Of a stretch of 64,000 bases of DNA, positions 26,267 to 35,116 are shown piece after piece. The stretch is taken from NCBI RefSeq assembly GCF_037976325.1, contig NZ_CP150265.1, positions 696,001-760,000 on the forward strand. The letters run 5' to 3'. The stretch's first letter is position 1; every line of letters starts with the position of its first letter. The position numbers were made by a program, and so were the translations under genes. Origin of the DNA: Paenibacillus sp. FSL K6-3182 (GTDB taxonomy: Bacteria > Bacillota > Bacilli > Paenibacillales > Paenibacillaceae). A model generated the notes under the pieces. That model was not told where the DNA came from, searched no databases, and saw only the letters and a list, made by a program, of their open reading frames with translations.

Positions 26267-27307
26267 CTAAAATCGGGAGAGTCGACAGGGGTCTAATTCA
26301 CTTCTAGATTCCCGATCGAGTATTTCACTTGCAGCCAGATGCGCAATCAACGGCGCCAGCGTAATCGCAGAATGCATCACCGTCAGATAAAGTCCCTTTA
26401 TGTGATCGTGGAAGCCCACGATCGGATAGCCGTCTTCAGGCATGGGTCTCATCCCGACCTTTATACTTTCCAGTTCCAGTTGATTTCCGTCCTTCAGACT
26501 GCGACGCAGCGTGTCGAACGCTCGCTTACCGACCGCCTCGGGTCCGTTTTCCTCCGACTCGTCGATATAATCTTCCGCAGCCAACAGTATATGATCTGTC
26601 AGTTGACGCGCTTCAAATTGTGCATTTGAGATTAATGTGCGTATCAGTTTATTCGTAGTTTTCATCTGAATTAGAATGGAAGGCGACGACGTTACCGGCA
26701 CGTGATAACCTAACGGGGCGCAAAGTTCGGGTATGCCTGTACCTGCGGCCAATACCACGACATCCGACTCCAGAAAACCCTTGGACGTATGGATGCCGAC
26801 TAAGCGGGAATTTTCTTGCTGCAGCTGTGTGACGTTGGTGCCAAGCTGAATCTTTGCTCCGTACTCCCGCGCTTTGCTGAGCAACAGCTCCGTTACCCCT
26901 ATAGGGTCCACTGCACCTTCTTCGCTGACAAACATTGCTTCATCCGGATATTCCTTCAGATTCGGCTCCAATGCTTCAAGCTGCTCTCGGTTTAATTTTT
27001 GAAAGTGGAGTTGCTCCCTTAGGGGCGGAGTGCCCCAAGTCAGCGCTCCATGCCAATGAATGTTCAGTTCAGGCAGCTCTTGCTGAAGCGCATGATATTC
27101 TTCCAAAGCTGCATCGTACAAATGCCAGTATTCTGGAGCCACCCTATGAGTCGTATGTATCCAGGCAAAAGATTTTTCAGTGACTTCACGCGCCGCGGCG
27201 GGGTGTTGTTCTATTACGGTTACATCTTGATTTCGTTTAGCCAGATGATAGGCCATTGACGCCCCGACAATCCCTGCGCCAATAATCACGATTTTTTGTT
27301 TATTCAA
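26267..27307 (-). CDS. FAD-dependent amino acid oxidase-like protein (DAO family)
   Basis: The 346-residue flavoprotein has the Rossmann FAD motif IVIIGAGIVGASMAYHLAKR at residues 4-23, followed by VTVIEQHP. Later come VVVLAAGTGIPELC and the C-terminal GMRPMPEDGYPIVGF, typical of DadA/ThiO/glycine-oxidase relatives. It should oxidise a secondary or primary amine to an imine, giving hydrogen peroxide. The substrate is unknown. TTG start behind GGGGGAG. It is flanked by sulfurtransferase remnants on both sides and so may form one inserted module. Confidence 0.87.
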   Translation of the reverse strand: MNKQKIVIIGAGIVGASMAYHLAKRNQDVTVIEQHPAAAREVTEKSFAWIHTTHRVAPEYWHLYDAALEEYHALQQELPELNIHWHGALTWGTPPLREQLHFQKLNREQLEALEPNLKEYPDEAMFVSEEGAVDPIGVTELLLSKAREYGAKIQLGTNVTQLQQENSRLVGIHTSKGFLESDVVVLAAGTGIPELCAPLGYHVPVTSSPSILIQMKTTNKLIRTLISNAQFEARQLTDHILLAAEDYIDESEENGPEAVGKRAFDTLRRSLKDGNQLELESIKVGMRPMPEDGYPIVGFHDHIKGLYLTVMHSAITLAPLIAHLAASEILDRESRSELDPCRLSRF

Positions 27308-27376
27308 TTATGACTCCCCCTCTATCACCCTAGTGTAACATAGGCGTTATAATAATCAGACGTTATAACATATTCA

Positions 27377-27415
27377 GGCAGTTGGAGTTATTGGAGTTCT
27401 GTAGAGGGGAATCCG
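27377..27415 (+). pseudogene. Orphan 3' end of a sulfurtransferase gene (remnant 3)
   Basis: The frame GSWSYWSSVEGNP corresponds to the conserved GSWSDWSSSKENP near the end of the intact gene. The final residues and stop have decayed, and no hairpin repeat follows. Confidence 0.6.
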
Positions 27416-27576
27416 TTTGTTTGGGGGCTGCAGCACTCATCGATTTTCATGAAAACGGTTCCAAAAGGCTAAGAATGACTGGAAAAGTTTAAAAATGTCT
27501 CACTACATACTAGGTTACTCATACGGTAAGCTAGTAGTAGTCCTTATATTTACAATTCTTCCATTATGAATACTTA

Positions 27577-27640
27577 GGGGTGATGTTGGAATCCTCTTCG
27601 CTGTCTGGTTGCCAAGCAAGCTAATGGTATAAGCCGAACC
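27577..27640 (+). ncRNA. Possible decayed c-di-AMP (ydaO-type) riboswitch 3' half
   Basis: GGGGTGATG, then AGCTAATGGTATAAGC, recalls the ydaO/yuaA class elements GGGGTGAAT and AGCTAACCTCGTAAGC. It lies just before the ribosome site of a secreted glycoside hydrolase, a usual target of this class. The conserved 5' half could not be aligned, so this is only a suggestion. Confidence 0.28.
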
Positions 27641-27662
27641 TAAGAAATGGGAGGTAACAATT

Positions 27663-29480
27663 ATGCGTAAAAGGTTTATAAGTTTGTTCTTGTCAGTAAC
27701 GATGCTGCTGTCCGTCCTTATCGGATTCAATTCCTCTACATCAGCCGCGGATCCAATCATCAGTTCTGGAAATCCCATTTTCACTAGTATTTTCACCGCC
27801 GACCCTTCTGCTCGAGTGTGGAATGACGGACGTATTTACGTGTACGCGTCACACGATATCTTTCCTTCCAGAGGAAGCGATTTGATGGATAAATATCATG
27901 TCTTCTCGTCGGACAATATGGTCGACTGGGTGGACGAAGGAGAGATCCTGAGCGCGGACGATGTGCCGTGGGGACGGCCGGAAGGGGGCTTTATGTGGGC
28001 TCCGGATGCCGCATACAAGAACGGAACCTACTACTACTATTTTCCGCATCCTAGCGATACGAATTGGAATAGCTCTTGGAAGATCGGCGTGGCAACAAGT
28101 GACAAGCCCGCCAAGGATTTTGAGGTTCAAGGGTATATACAGGGGCTTCCTGGCAGCAATTTGATTGATCCTAACGTATTCCGCGACGACAACGGAACCT
28201 ATTACCTGTATGCCGGGGGAGGAGGTGCCAGCTACGGGATGAAGCTTGGTGCCGACATGATGTCGATAGATGGTCCCGTCAAGCAGTTCACTGAGCTGGA
28301 GGATTTCCACGAGGCTACTTGGGTGTTCAAGCGGGGGAGCATTTATTATTTAATGTACTCCGATAACAATCCTGGCGCGAACCGGATGAGGTACGCCACC
28401 AGCAGCAATCCGCTTGGACCATGGACCAACCGCGGCGTCATACTGGATCCGGTATTCGGCAGTGAAACTTCGCATGGGTCCGTTGTGGAATACAAGGGGA
28501 ACTGGTATATGTTTTATCATAATGCGAAAATCTCCTCTAACGGTACGCTGCGCTCCGTCGCCGTGGATCGGTTGTATTTCAATTCCGACGGGACAATCCA
28601 AAAGGTCATACAGACGTCCGAAGGAGTACCGGCTGTTGGACCGCGCTCCACCGCTACCGAGATCAAGTACTACGATTTAATTAACGAAAGCTTTGACGCA
28701 TATACACAGAAAACGGAGTATGCCATGAATATGAGCAACGTATCCATAGGAGGAGGGGCGACCCGATCCGGTGCAAATGTTGAAAATATGCATACTCAAG
28801 GCTCCTACATTCAGTTGAATGGAATCAACGGCGGCGCAGGCGGGAAGGCGCTTCTAACCGTACTCTATTCTTCCGGGGACAGCGGGTCAGCCTTTAAGGT
28901 AGATGCGAGCGGCGACACGGCCGGAGACGGTTATTTTCTTTCCCTGCCTGGAACGGGAGGGTGGGGCAATTATACCGGTCGAACCAATCGTCTAATCGAT
29001 TTGAATTCGGGCACGAACAATCAAATCCGGCTAAGCGGCGGTATGGGAGGAGTCAACGTATCGCGCGTCATCGTATCCTTGATCCCGCAAACGTCGCAGG
29101 AAGCGGAATATCCGATGAGCGGAACTAACGTGTCCGTAGGGGGAGGGGCGACGAAGTCGGGCGGAAACATTGAAAATATGCATATCCCGGGCTCCTACTT
29201 CGAGCTGACTGGGGTTGGCGGTGGGTTGGGTGGCCAAAAGCTTTTAACCGTGGTTTATGCTTCAGCGGACGCCCAAACAACCTTTAAAGTGAACGCCAGC
29301 GGCGACCTGTCGGGGAACGGCTATTCGCTTACTTTGCCTGGCACGGGAGGCTGGAGTGCCTACACCGGTCGGGCCAGCCGCATCATCGATTTGAATACAG
29401 GCAACAGCAACGTTATTCGGGTGAGCGGCGGCATGGGCGGAGCTAACGTGAGCCGAGTCATCATCTCGTCCATTCCGTAA
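27663..29480 (+). CDS. Secreted GH43 glycoside hydrolase with two C-terminal repeat modules
   Basis: 605 residues. A signal peptide (1-29) precedes a five-bladed-propeller GH43-type catalytic domain (about 35-330). Expected acids are Asp47 in TADPSARVW, Asp near 169 in LIDPNVFRDDNGTYYLYAG and Glu268 in GSETSHGSVVEYKGNWYMFYH. Such enzymes cut arabinose- or xylose-containing polysaccharides. Two tandem modules of about 120 residues follow (350-473 and 479-605). They share SxGGGAT(R/K)SG, ENMH, LTV(L/V)Y, FKV(D/N)ASGD and LPGTGGW, so they are a duplicated CBM-like domain. ATG behind GGGAGG. It stands alone; no sugar transporter is near. Confidence 0.88.
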   Translation: MRKRFISLFLSVTMLLSVLIGFNSSTSAADPIISSGNPIFTSIFTADPSARVWNDGRIYVYASHDIFPSRGSDLMDKYHVFSSDNMVDWVDEGEILSADDVPWGRPEGGFMWAPDAAYKNGTYYYYFPHPSDTNWNSSWKIGVATSDKPAKDFEVQGYIQGLPGSNLIDPNVFRDDNGTYYLYAGGGGASYGMKLGADMMSIDGPVKQFTELEDFHEATWVFKRGSIYYLMYSDNNPGANRMRYATSSNPLGPWTNRGVILDPVFGSETSHGSVVEYKGNWYMFYHNAKISSNGTLRSVAVDRLYFNSDGTIQKVIQTSEGVPAVGPRSTATEIKYYDLINESFDAYTQKTEYAMNMSNVSIGGGATRSGANVENMHTQGSYIQLNGINGGAGGKALLTVLYSSGDSGSAFKVDASGDTAGDGYFLSLPGTGGWGNYTGRTNRLIDLNSGTNNQIRLSGGMGGVNVSRVIVSLIPQTSQEAEYPMSGTNVSVGGGATKSGGNIENMHIPGSYFELTGVGGGLGGQKLLTVVYASADAQTTFKVNASGDLSGNGYSLTLPGTGGWSAYTGRASRIIDLNTGNSNVIRVSGGMGGANVSRVIISSIP

Positions 29481-29926
29481 ACATGAGTCCGCTAAAATAA
29501 AAAAATAATTGCTTAATCAATAAGCAGGATGGGGGCTGTGACAGGTTACTGGTTAGTGACCTGTTGCGGCCCTCTTTGGGCCTCTTTGGGCTTTCCGTTC
29601 AACAGGTTACAAACAAAGCAAGAAGTGAGTAGTCGCTCAGAAGGTTCGGAGTCAGCCATAGTTTAGCAGTCGGGTCAGGTGGTTGTTGAACGCTTGTCGC
29701 TTTTGCTACCGTCCTTTCACGAACAGACGCAAACTTTCTTGCGAAGCAAGAGTTCGACCGCCATTGACGCCAAAGGGATGGCGTCGATGATCGGTTTACT
29801 ATTCTGATTTATTATTAAAAAATCCAAGCGGGCAAGGTAGCAAGCAAATAGCTTCATTAAAATTAAGCAAGTGTTGTAATCGAGAGTGGGCGGCAACGCA
29901 ATTATCCTTAAAAAAGCTACGCTCTA
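29481..29926. other. Intergenic region with small hairpins
   Basis: It holds CTGTGACAGGTTACTGGTTA near 29536, a word also seen near 3890 and in part near 33517. A GGCCTCTTTG tandem lies near 29570, and a hairpin ATTGACGCC/GGCGTCGAT at 29763-29791 beyond the SecA stop. No gene is recognised. Confidence 0.4.
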
Positions 29927-32203
29927 TCAAATTTTTGACCACCCGAATACCGGCCGCAAAATCTTGCGAATATAATAAGCCATTATTGTCATTGGAGTCC
30001 ATGAGCTGCGTTTGTTCTGGATGTATTGATCGTTGATAATATAAGTCCGAGTGGAAGTAGGGCTCTTCAGACCAAACGTTTCCCACTTCGCCGGATCATT
30101 CGAACCTTCGAGCCTTACAAGCATATTCTCCGACTCACTATTTATTTTAGCCGGAATTTGCTCGTAGGCTTGGGCGATTTGCACATGAAATTCGTCGATC
30201 GGATTGCGGCTAGCAAGGCTCTCCAAGTGGATGCCTTCGCGAATGTAAGAAACGTATGCCAGATGGTCAGCCCAGAACTCGTCGATATAAAAAAGTCGTA
30301 CCCGCTGCTCCGAAGGGCTCATCGGCTTCTCGCCTTTCAAAATTTCGAGCCTCTCCTCGTATAGAATTCGCCTCTGATCCTCCACCATATCCGAATAACA
30401 GTTCAGTTCCTGGCGGATATGAAAGTTTTGACCCATAGCAACGCGCTGAATATGCGCGATTTTGCTGCGGAGCCCCGGCTTTTCGAGAGCCTCATCCTGC
30501 CTCAGATTGCGAAACGCTTTATCGATGCCGAACTGAAGCAGCAACTCGTCCTCCAAGCTTACGAAAATTACGGAAGCTCCCGGGTCGCCTTGGCGGCCAG
30601 AACGCCCGCGCAGTTGGTCGTCGATCCGCACGCTTTCGTTCACATGTGTGCCAATCACGTACAGCCCACCCAGCTTGGCGACAGCTTCTGCTTGCATGGG
30701 GTTGCCTCCGCCGAGCCGAATGTCGACGCCACGGCCTGCCATATTGGTAGACACCGTTACGGCGCCGATTTCTCCTGCTTTGGCTATGATCTCGGCTTCT
30801 TTTGCGTCGTTTTTTGCATTCAGAACATGGCAAGGAACATCGGCAACCGCTAGCGCCTCCGCCAGCATGTCAGATTCCTCGACGCTTGACGTACCAATGA
30901 GAATCGGACGACCCGTCGCATGGACGGATATGATTTCTTTTACAAGTGCCTTGAGTTTGGCATCTTTATGAGTATAAATCCGGTAGGGATGGTCGATCCG
31001 TATGTTTGGCCGGTTCGGCATGATTTGTACGACTTGCAGCGCATAAATATCTTCGAATTCCATTGCGGAGGCGTAAGCGGTAGCCGTCATTCCGCAAATC
31101 TTCGGATATAGGCTAAGGAAGTGTTGAAGAGTGATTGTCCCGAGAATTTCCCCGCCGGATATCGACTGCAGCCCTTCTTTGGCCGCAAGTGCAGCTTGCA
31201 GCCCATCCGGCAAATGCCTGTTCTCCGCCACGCGGCCGGTATATTCGTCGATCAGCTCGATTTTACCGTTCCGGACGATATAATCGACGTCTTTTTTCAA
31301 TAACAATTCCACATGCAGCGCGCAATTTAATGACGTTAACAAATGACTATTATGGCTATCGTACAAATTGCCGCATCCGAGCAGCGACTCCGCTTTCGCA
31401 GAACCTGCTTCATTTAAATATACGTTCCGCTCGAACTCGTCGAAGTCGTAATGCTCTACTTGCTCGAGGTGCCGAGCCACTTCTGCGAAACGAATGCCGT
31501 CGTTGCTGGAAGAGCCCGACTCGCCAGCGATGACTAGCGGCACCCTCGCTTCGTCGAGAAGCAGTGAATCCGCTTCGTCGACGATGACGTAGTGGAAAGG
31601 ACGATGTACGGTATCGGCTTCGCCCAGTGCGATCGTGTCTCGCAAATAATCGAATCCCGCCTCCTTGGCTGTAACATAGGTTATATCCGCGGCGTACGCT
31701 TCGCGTTTCTCGGACAGGTTCATGCCCGCTTGAACCGAGTTTATAGTTAACCCTAGGAAACGATAGATTGGGCCCATCCACTCCGCATCTCGATTTGCCA
31801 AATAGTCGTTAAAAGTCAGCACATGAACGCCTTCGCCTGTCAGCGCATTTAGATAAGCAGGCATAACAGCAGAGAGTGTTTTTCCTTCACCGGTATGCTG
31901 CTCGATCAAAAATCTCTCGTGAAGAGCGATGGCAGCGATAATCTGAACATCGTAAGGCTGTAATCCGAGTGTTCTTTTCGCTGTCTCACAGACTAACGCA
32001 TAAGCATCGATAAGCAGCTCATCCAAAGGCGTACCCGATTTTGCTTTCTCTCTTAGCCGGAGGGATTCCGCTTGAAGCTGCCCATCGTCCCATGCTTCCA
32101 AATTCCGTTTCCTAATGAGCTCCACTTTGTCCTGATAGACTTGCAGTTTATGCTGAGTATCGCGGTCTTTGAATTTTTGCATCAGCTTGGCGGCTATATT
32201 CAT
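29927..32203 (-). CDS. secA2: SecA-family preprotein translocase ATPase (second-type, SecA2-like)
   Basis: The 758-residue motor of the Sec export pathway has Walker A GEGKT (residues 105-109), DEAD box VIVDEADSLLLDEAR (209-212), the preprotein-crosslinking region with RTGRVAENR-type sequence, helicase TNMAGRGVDIRLG and DQLRGRSGRQGDPG near residue 530. It is shorter than housekeeping SecA (about 840) and lacks the C-terminal zinc motif CxCxSGx(8)CH, ending in a basic tail. This fits an accessory SecA. No SecY2 or adhesin substrate is in the window. ATG behind GGGGAGA. It could also be a reduced or replacement SecA of the organism. Confidence 0.87.
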   Translation of the reverse strand: MNIAAKLMQKFKDRDTQHKLQVYQDKVELIRKRNLEAWDDGQLQAESLRLREKAKSGTPLDELLIDAYALVCETAKRTLGLQPYDVQIIAAIALHERFLIEQHTGEGKTLSAVMPAYLNALTGEGVHVLTFNDYLANRDAEWMGPIYRFLGLTINSVQAGMNLSEKREAYAADITYVTAKEAGFDYLRDTIALGEADTVHRPFHYVIVDEADSLLLDEARVPLVIAGESGSSSNDGIRFAEVARHLEQVEHYDFDEFERNVYLNEAGSAKAESLLGCGNLYDSHNSHLLTSLNCALHVELLLKKDVDYIVRNGKIELIDEYTGRVAENRHLPDGLQAALAAKEGLQSISGGEILGTITLQHFLSLYPKICGMTATAYASAMEFEDIYALQVVQIMPNRPNIRIDHPYRIYTHKDAKLKALVKEIISVHATGRPILIGTSSVEESDMLAEALAVADVPCHVLNAKNDAKEAEIIAKAGEIGAVTVSTNMAGRGVDIRLGGGNPMQAEAVAKLGGLYVIGTHVNESVRIDDQLRGRSGRQGDPGASVIFVSLEDELLLQFGIDKAFRNLRQDEALEKPGLRSKIAHIQRVAMGQNFHIRQELNCYSDMVEDQRRILYEERLEILKGEKPMSPSEQRVRLFYIDEFWADHLAYVSYIREGIHLESLASRNPIDEFHVQIAQAYEQIPAKINSESENMLVRLEGSNDPAKWETFGLKSPTSTRTYIINDQYIQNKRSSWTPMTIMAYYIRKILRPVFGWSKI

Positions 32204-32670
32204 AGGAATTTAATCTCCCCTCGGTAGAAATTCGTTTAGTTTTGGATAATATTTGTACTGATCTGTCACCTAATAGGTTTAAATCTACTTCATATAAGCA
32301 AAACCATATACTGCACTTAGTTATTGGTTAGAAAATATTGTAATTTGTCCATTGCAAAATGTAAATAATATATTGCATTCCAGTGGCGAGAGTGTCTAAA
32401 AATACTTTGATTAAGCTTCGTGTTGAGTACGAATATAGTACATACTTTATCCTCCTAAATTTGTTCGCTTTCAACTAGCTGCAAAACTCGATGGCATTTT
32501 GGTGGGCAGATTCCCTTTTTAAGTAGTCAATATGCTCAGCAATGAATGGAATACTATCGTCTCTATTTTTATATTTTCAGGTTAATGGAAGCGTGGTATT
32601 ATAACGAATAATAGGTTTAATTTCAATTATTTTACAAAATCAGATTGGATAAAGGGGGTAACGCTTTATT
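32204..32670. other. Intergenic region between divergent genes
   Basis: AT-rich spacer holding the promoters of secA2-like (minus) and the APH-like gene (plus). A TATTATAA element near 32596 is a plausible -10 for the plus-strand gene. No reading frame or hairpin stands out. Confidence 0.35.
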
Positions 32671-33510
32671 ATGCTAGGCAAATGCATAGGCATTGGCTCC
32701 AGTTGTGAGGTGCATGAGTGGGGCGAAGAGGGAAAAGTAGTAAAGTTGTTTCATGCTGGCACACCATTGGAAGCTGTTCAGCTCGAATATCGGAACAGTT
32801 CTGCTGCTTGGGCCAGCGGACTACCGGCAGCGCGCCCGTTCGAGCAAGTCGAGTGGGATAACCGCCTTGGTATCGTCTTCGAGAAAGTAGTCGGATCGAC
32901 ATTCGTGAATCGTTTTTTTGAACAACTGCATGCTTTTCATGAAATTGATTTTGACGATGTAGACAGCGATTTAAGGAAATTTGCTCGCGTCCTGTATAAC
33001 ATTCATAAAGGAGACATCAGCGGGATCGTTACTGAGCAAAAGGAGCATTTGAAGGTAATCATCGGTAGACCCTCCTTGCTGACGGAAGACGAAATAACTG
33101 CCCTCCATGCTTATGTGGATCAGTTGCCTAATAAACGAATGCTATGCCACGGCGACACGAACGTCAATAATCTCATTTTACGAGAAGGTATACCAGTTAT
33201 GATTGATTGGATGCATACCGTAATCGGCAACCCGGCGGCGGATATCGCGGAAGTTTGCGTGACAATCCTGTATGCTGTGTTGCCCCCAGAAACGCCGCCT
33301 GACGTTAACGCATTCTTTGAATTCTCGCGGCAGACAGCTTACCGTATATTCGTCGATGAATATTGCAAGCTGTCTGGCGTGACAGAAGATGAAATATTCC
33401 CTTGGTACGTTCCAGTCGCCGCTCGTCAGCTCGCATCGGGTGCCTTATCAGACGTACAAGCGGAAAAGCTTGTTGCTTTGATTAGGGATAAGCTCAGTAT
33501 CGTGCTTTAG
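32671..33510 (+). CDS. APH-like phosphotransferase
   Basis: 279 residues, protein-kinase-like fold. The N-lobe GKCIGIGSSCEVHEW with VVKLF supplies the ATP loop and lysine. The catalytic loop MLCHGDTNVNNLIL near residue 158 and the magnesium motif VMIDWMHTVIGNPAADIAEVCVTIL are complete. An AAAGGGGGT ribosome site precedes the ATG. The native substrate is unknown; this branch is common as single genes in soil Bacillota and often unrelated to drug resistance. The N-lobe is better preserved than in the other phosphotransferase at 23401. Confidence 0.85.
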   Translation: MLGKCIGIGSSCEVHEWGEEGKVVKLFHAGTPLEAVQLEYRNSSAAWASGLPAARPFEQVEWDNRLGIVFEKVVGSTFVNRFFEQLHAFHEIDFDDVDSDLRKFARVLYNIHKGDISGIVTEQKEHLKVIIGRPSLLTEDEITALHAYVDQLPNKRMLCHGDTNVNNLILREGIPVMIDWMHTVIGNPAADIAEVCVTILYAVLPPETPPDVNAFFEFSRQTAYRIFVDEYCKLSGVTEDEIFPWYVPVAARQLASGALSDVQAEKLVALIRDKLSIVL

Positions 33511-33690
33511 CGAAGAGGGCTGTAACAGGTTAAGGACAAGTTTACGATTGGATGTCATTTTCAGAGCATGATTGCAAGCTAGAGTGTTATTATTCTACCG
33601 GCTGACAATACATGTGTATAAAATATTACAGAAAATTATGGTAATATAGTTTTAATAGATTACCATTTTAATTTATGGAGGCGCTTACTT

Positions 33691-34851
33691 ATGGACCAAC
33701 AGTTGCAGCAAGAGGGGTACTTCGGGGAATTCGGAGGAAGCTTCGTTCCACCGGAATTGCAGGAAGTGCTAAACTATTTGAGCGAGCAATTTTACAAGTT
33801 CAGGGAAGATCCGGACTTTCAGGAAGAGCTCAGCTATTACCTGCGTGAATATGTTGGCCGCAAGAGCCCGCTCACATATGCGGAGAGGCTGTCCAAATCA
33901 TGGGGAGGACCCAAGATCTACTTAAAGCGTGAGGATCTGAACCATACTGGTGCGCATAAGATCAACAACGCCATTGGCCAGATCCTGCTAGCCAAGCGAA
34001 TGGGCGCCAAGCGGATTATCGCCGAGACTGGTGCTGGTCAGCACGGAGTTGCGACAGCAACGGCTTGTGCAATGTTTAATATGGAATGTGTCATCTACAT
34101 GGGAGCAGAAGATATGCGCCGTCAGGCGCTTAACGTGTTCCGGATGGAACTGCTCGGTGCTACTGTTGTACCGGTTGATAAGGGTCAGGGTCGACTGAAG
34201 GACGCTGTGGACGAAGCATTGGGCGATCTGGTTCGCAATTATAAAAATACGTTTTACTTGCTCGGTTCTGCGGTTGGTCCACATCCGTTTCCGACGATGG
34301 TCAAGCATTTTCAAGCGGTCATCAGTGAAGAGTCAAAGCAGCAGATTTTGGAGAAGGAAGGTCGTTTGCCTGATGCGGTAGTAGCCTGTGCGGGCGGCGG
34401 CAGCAATGCGATTGGCGCATTCGCTCATTACATCGACGAGCCGAGCGTTCGCTTAATCGGCGTTGAACCCGATCAAGCACCGACCTTAACGGAAGGCGTT
34501 CCGGGCATGATTCACGGCTTCAAATGCTTGGTACTGCTGGACGAGGAAGGAGAGCCGCGGAAGACGTATTCAATCGCCGCGGGGCTCGATTATCCGGGTA
34601 TCGGGCCGGAGCATAGCCATTTGAAGGTGACTGGACGCGCCGAATATGCGACGGTTACCAATGAGGAAGTGCTGGAAGCATTCCAAGAACTTTCTCGTAC
34701 GGAAGGAATTATCCCTGCCTTGGAGAGCGCGCACGCGGTTGCCTATGCCAAGAAGCTGGCGCCAACGATGGATCAAGAACAGATCTTGATCATTAACCTT
34801 TCCGGACGTGGAGACAAAGATGTCGAGCAAGTATTTCAGATGATTAAATAA
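33691..34851 (+). CDS. trpB: Tryptophan synthase beta chain, stand-alone
   Basis: PLP enzyme that joins indole and serine to give tryptophan. At 386 residues, normal TrpB1 length, it has the Schiff-base lysine K90 in [14 protein letters not shown], the phosphate loop [10 protein letters not shown] near 234, and [14 protein letters not shown]. Start ATG follows GGAGG. No trpA or other trp gene is adjacent, and a strong terminator follows, so this is a solitary copy. Either it is a second trpB that scavenges indole, or the trp operon here is split. No trp leader or TRAP-type repeat was seen upstream. Confidence 0.95.
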   Translation: MDQQLQQEGYFGEFGGSFVPPELQEVLNYLSEQFYKFREDPDFQEELSYYLREYVGRKSPLTYAERLSKSWGGPKIYLKREDLNHTGAHKINNAIGQILLAKRMGAKRIIAETGAGQHGVATATACAMFNMECVIYMGAEDMRRQALNVFRMELLGATVVPVDKGQGRLKDAVDEALGDLVRNYKNTFYLLGSAVGPHPFPTMVKHFQAVISEESKQQILEKEGRLPDAVVACAGGGSNAIGAFAHYIDEPSVRLIGVEPDQAPTLTEGVPGMIHGFKCLVLLDEEGEPRKTYSIAAGLDYPGIGPEHSHLKVTGRAEYATVTNEEVLEAFQELSRTEGIIPALESAHAVAYAKKLAPTMDQEQILIINLSGRGDKDVEQVFQMIK

Positions 34852-34943
34852 TAACAAACGTCGGCTGCATCTATGCAAGATCGGCTGCGGTACGATGAAA
34901 ACAATCACGATTATATCGATGTAATCTAGAATTTGGAATAGCA

Positions 34944-34986
34944 GACCGGGAGCCTCCAAAGTGGAGAGACTCCCGGTCTTTGTTAT
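34944..34986 (+). terminator. Terminator downstream of trpB
   Basis: The arms GACCGGGAG and CTCCCGGTC, with an inner CTCC/GGAG pairing, are followed by TTTGTT. Confidence 0.85.
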
Positions 34987-35116
34987 ATAATTGGCAGAAG
35001 CGCTCCATTGAAGATTGGAATCACACCATATACTATAGATATGAAGGCTAATAGAGCAATCTAAGGCTAAAGGTTCCATAATGGATTACATAAATGAACG
35101 AAAGAGGCGAGTCAAA

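Noticed and set aside
33540..33690. Trp leader or T-box upstream of trpB
   Set aside because: No T-box sequence (AGGGTGGnACCGCG), no TRAP GAG/TAG repeats and no tryptophan-rich leader frame were found.
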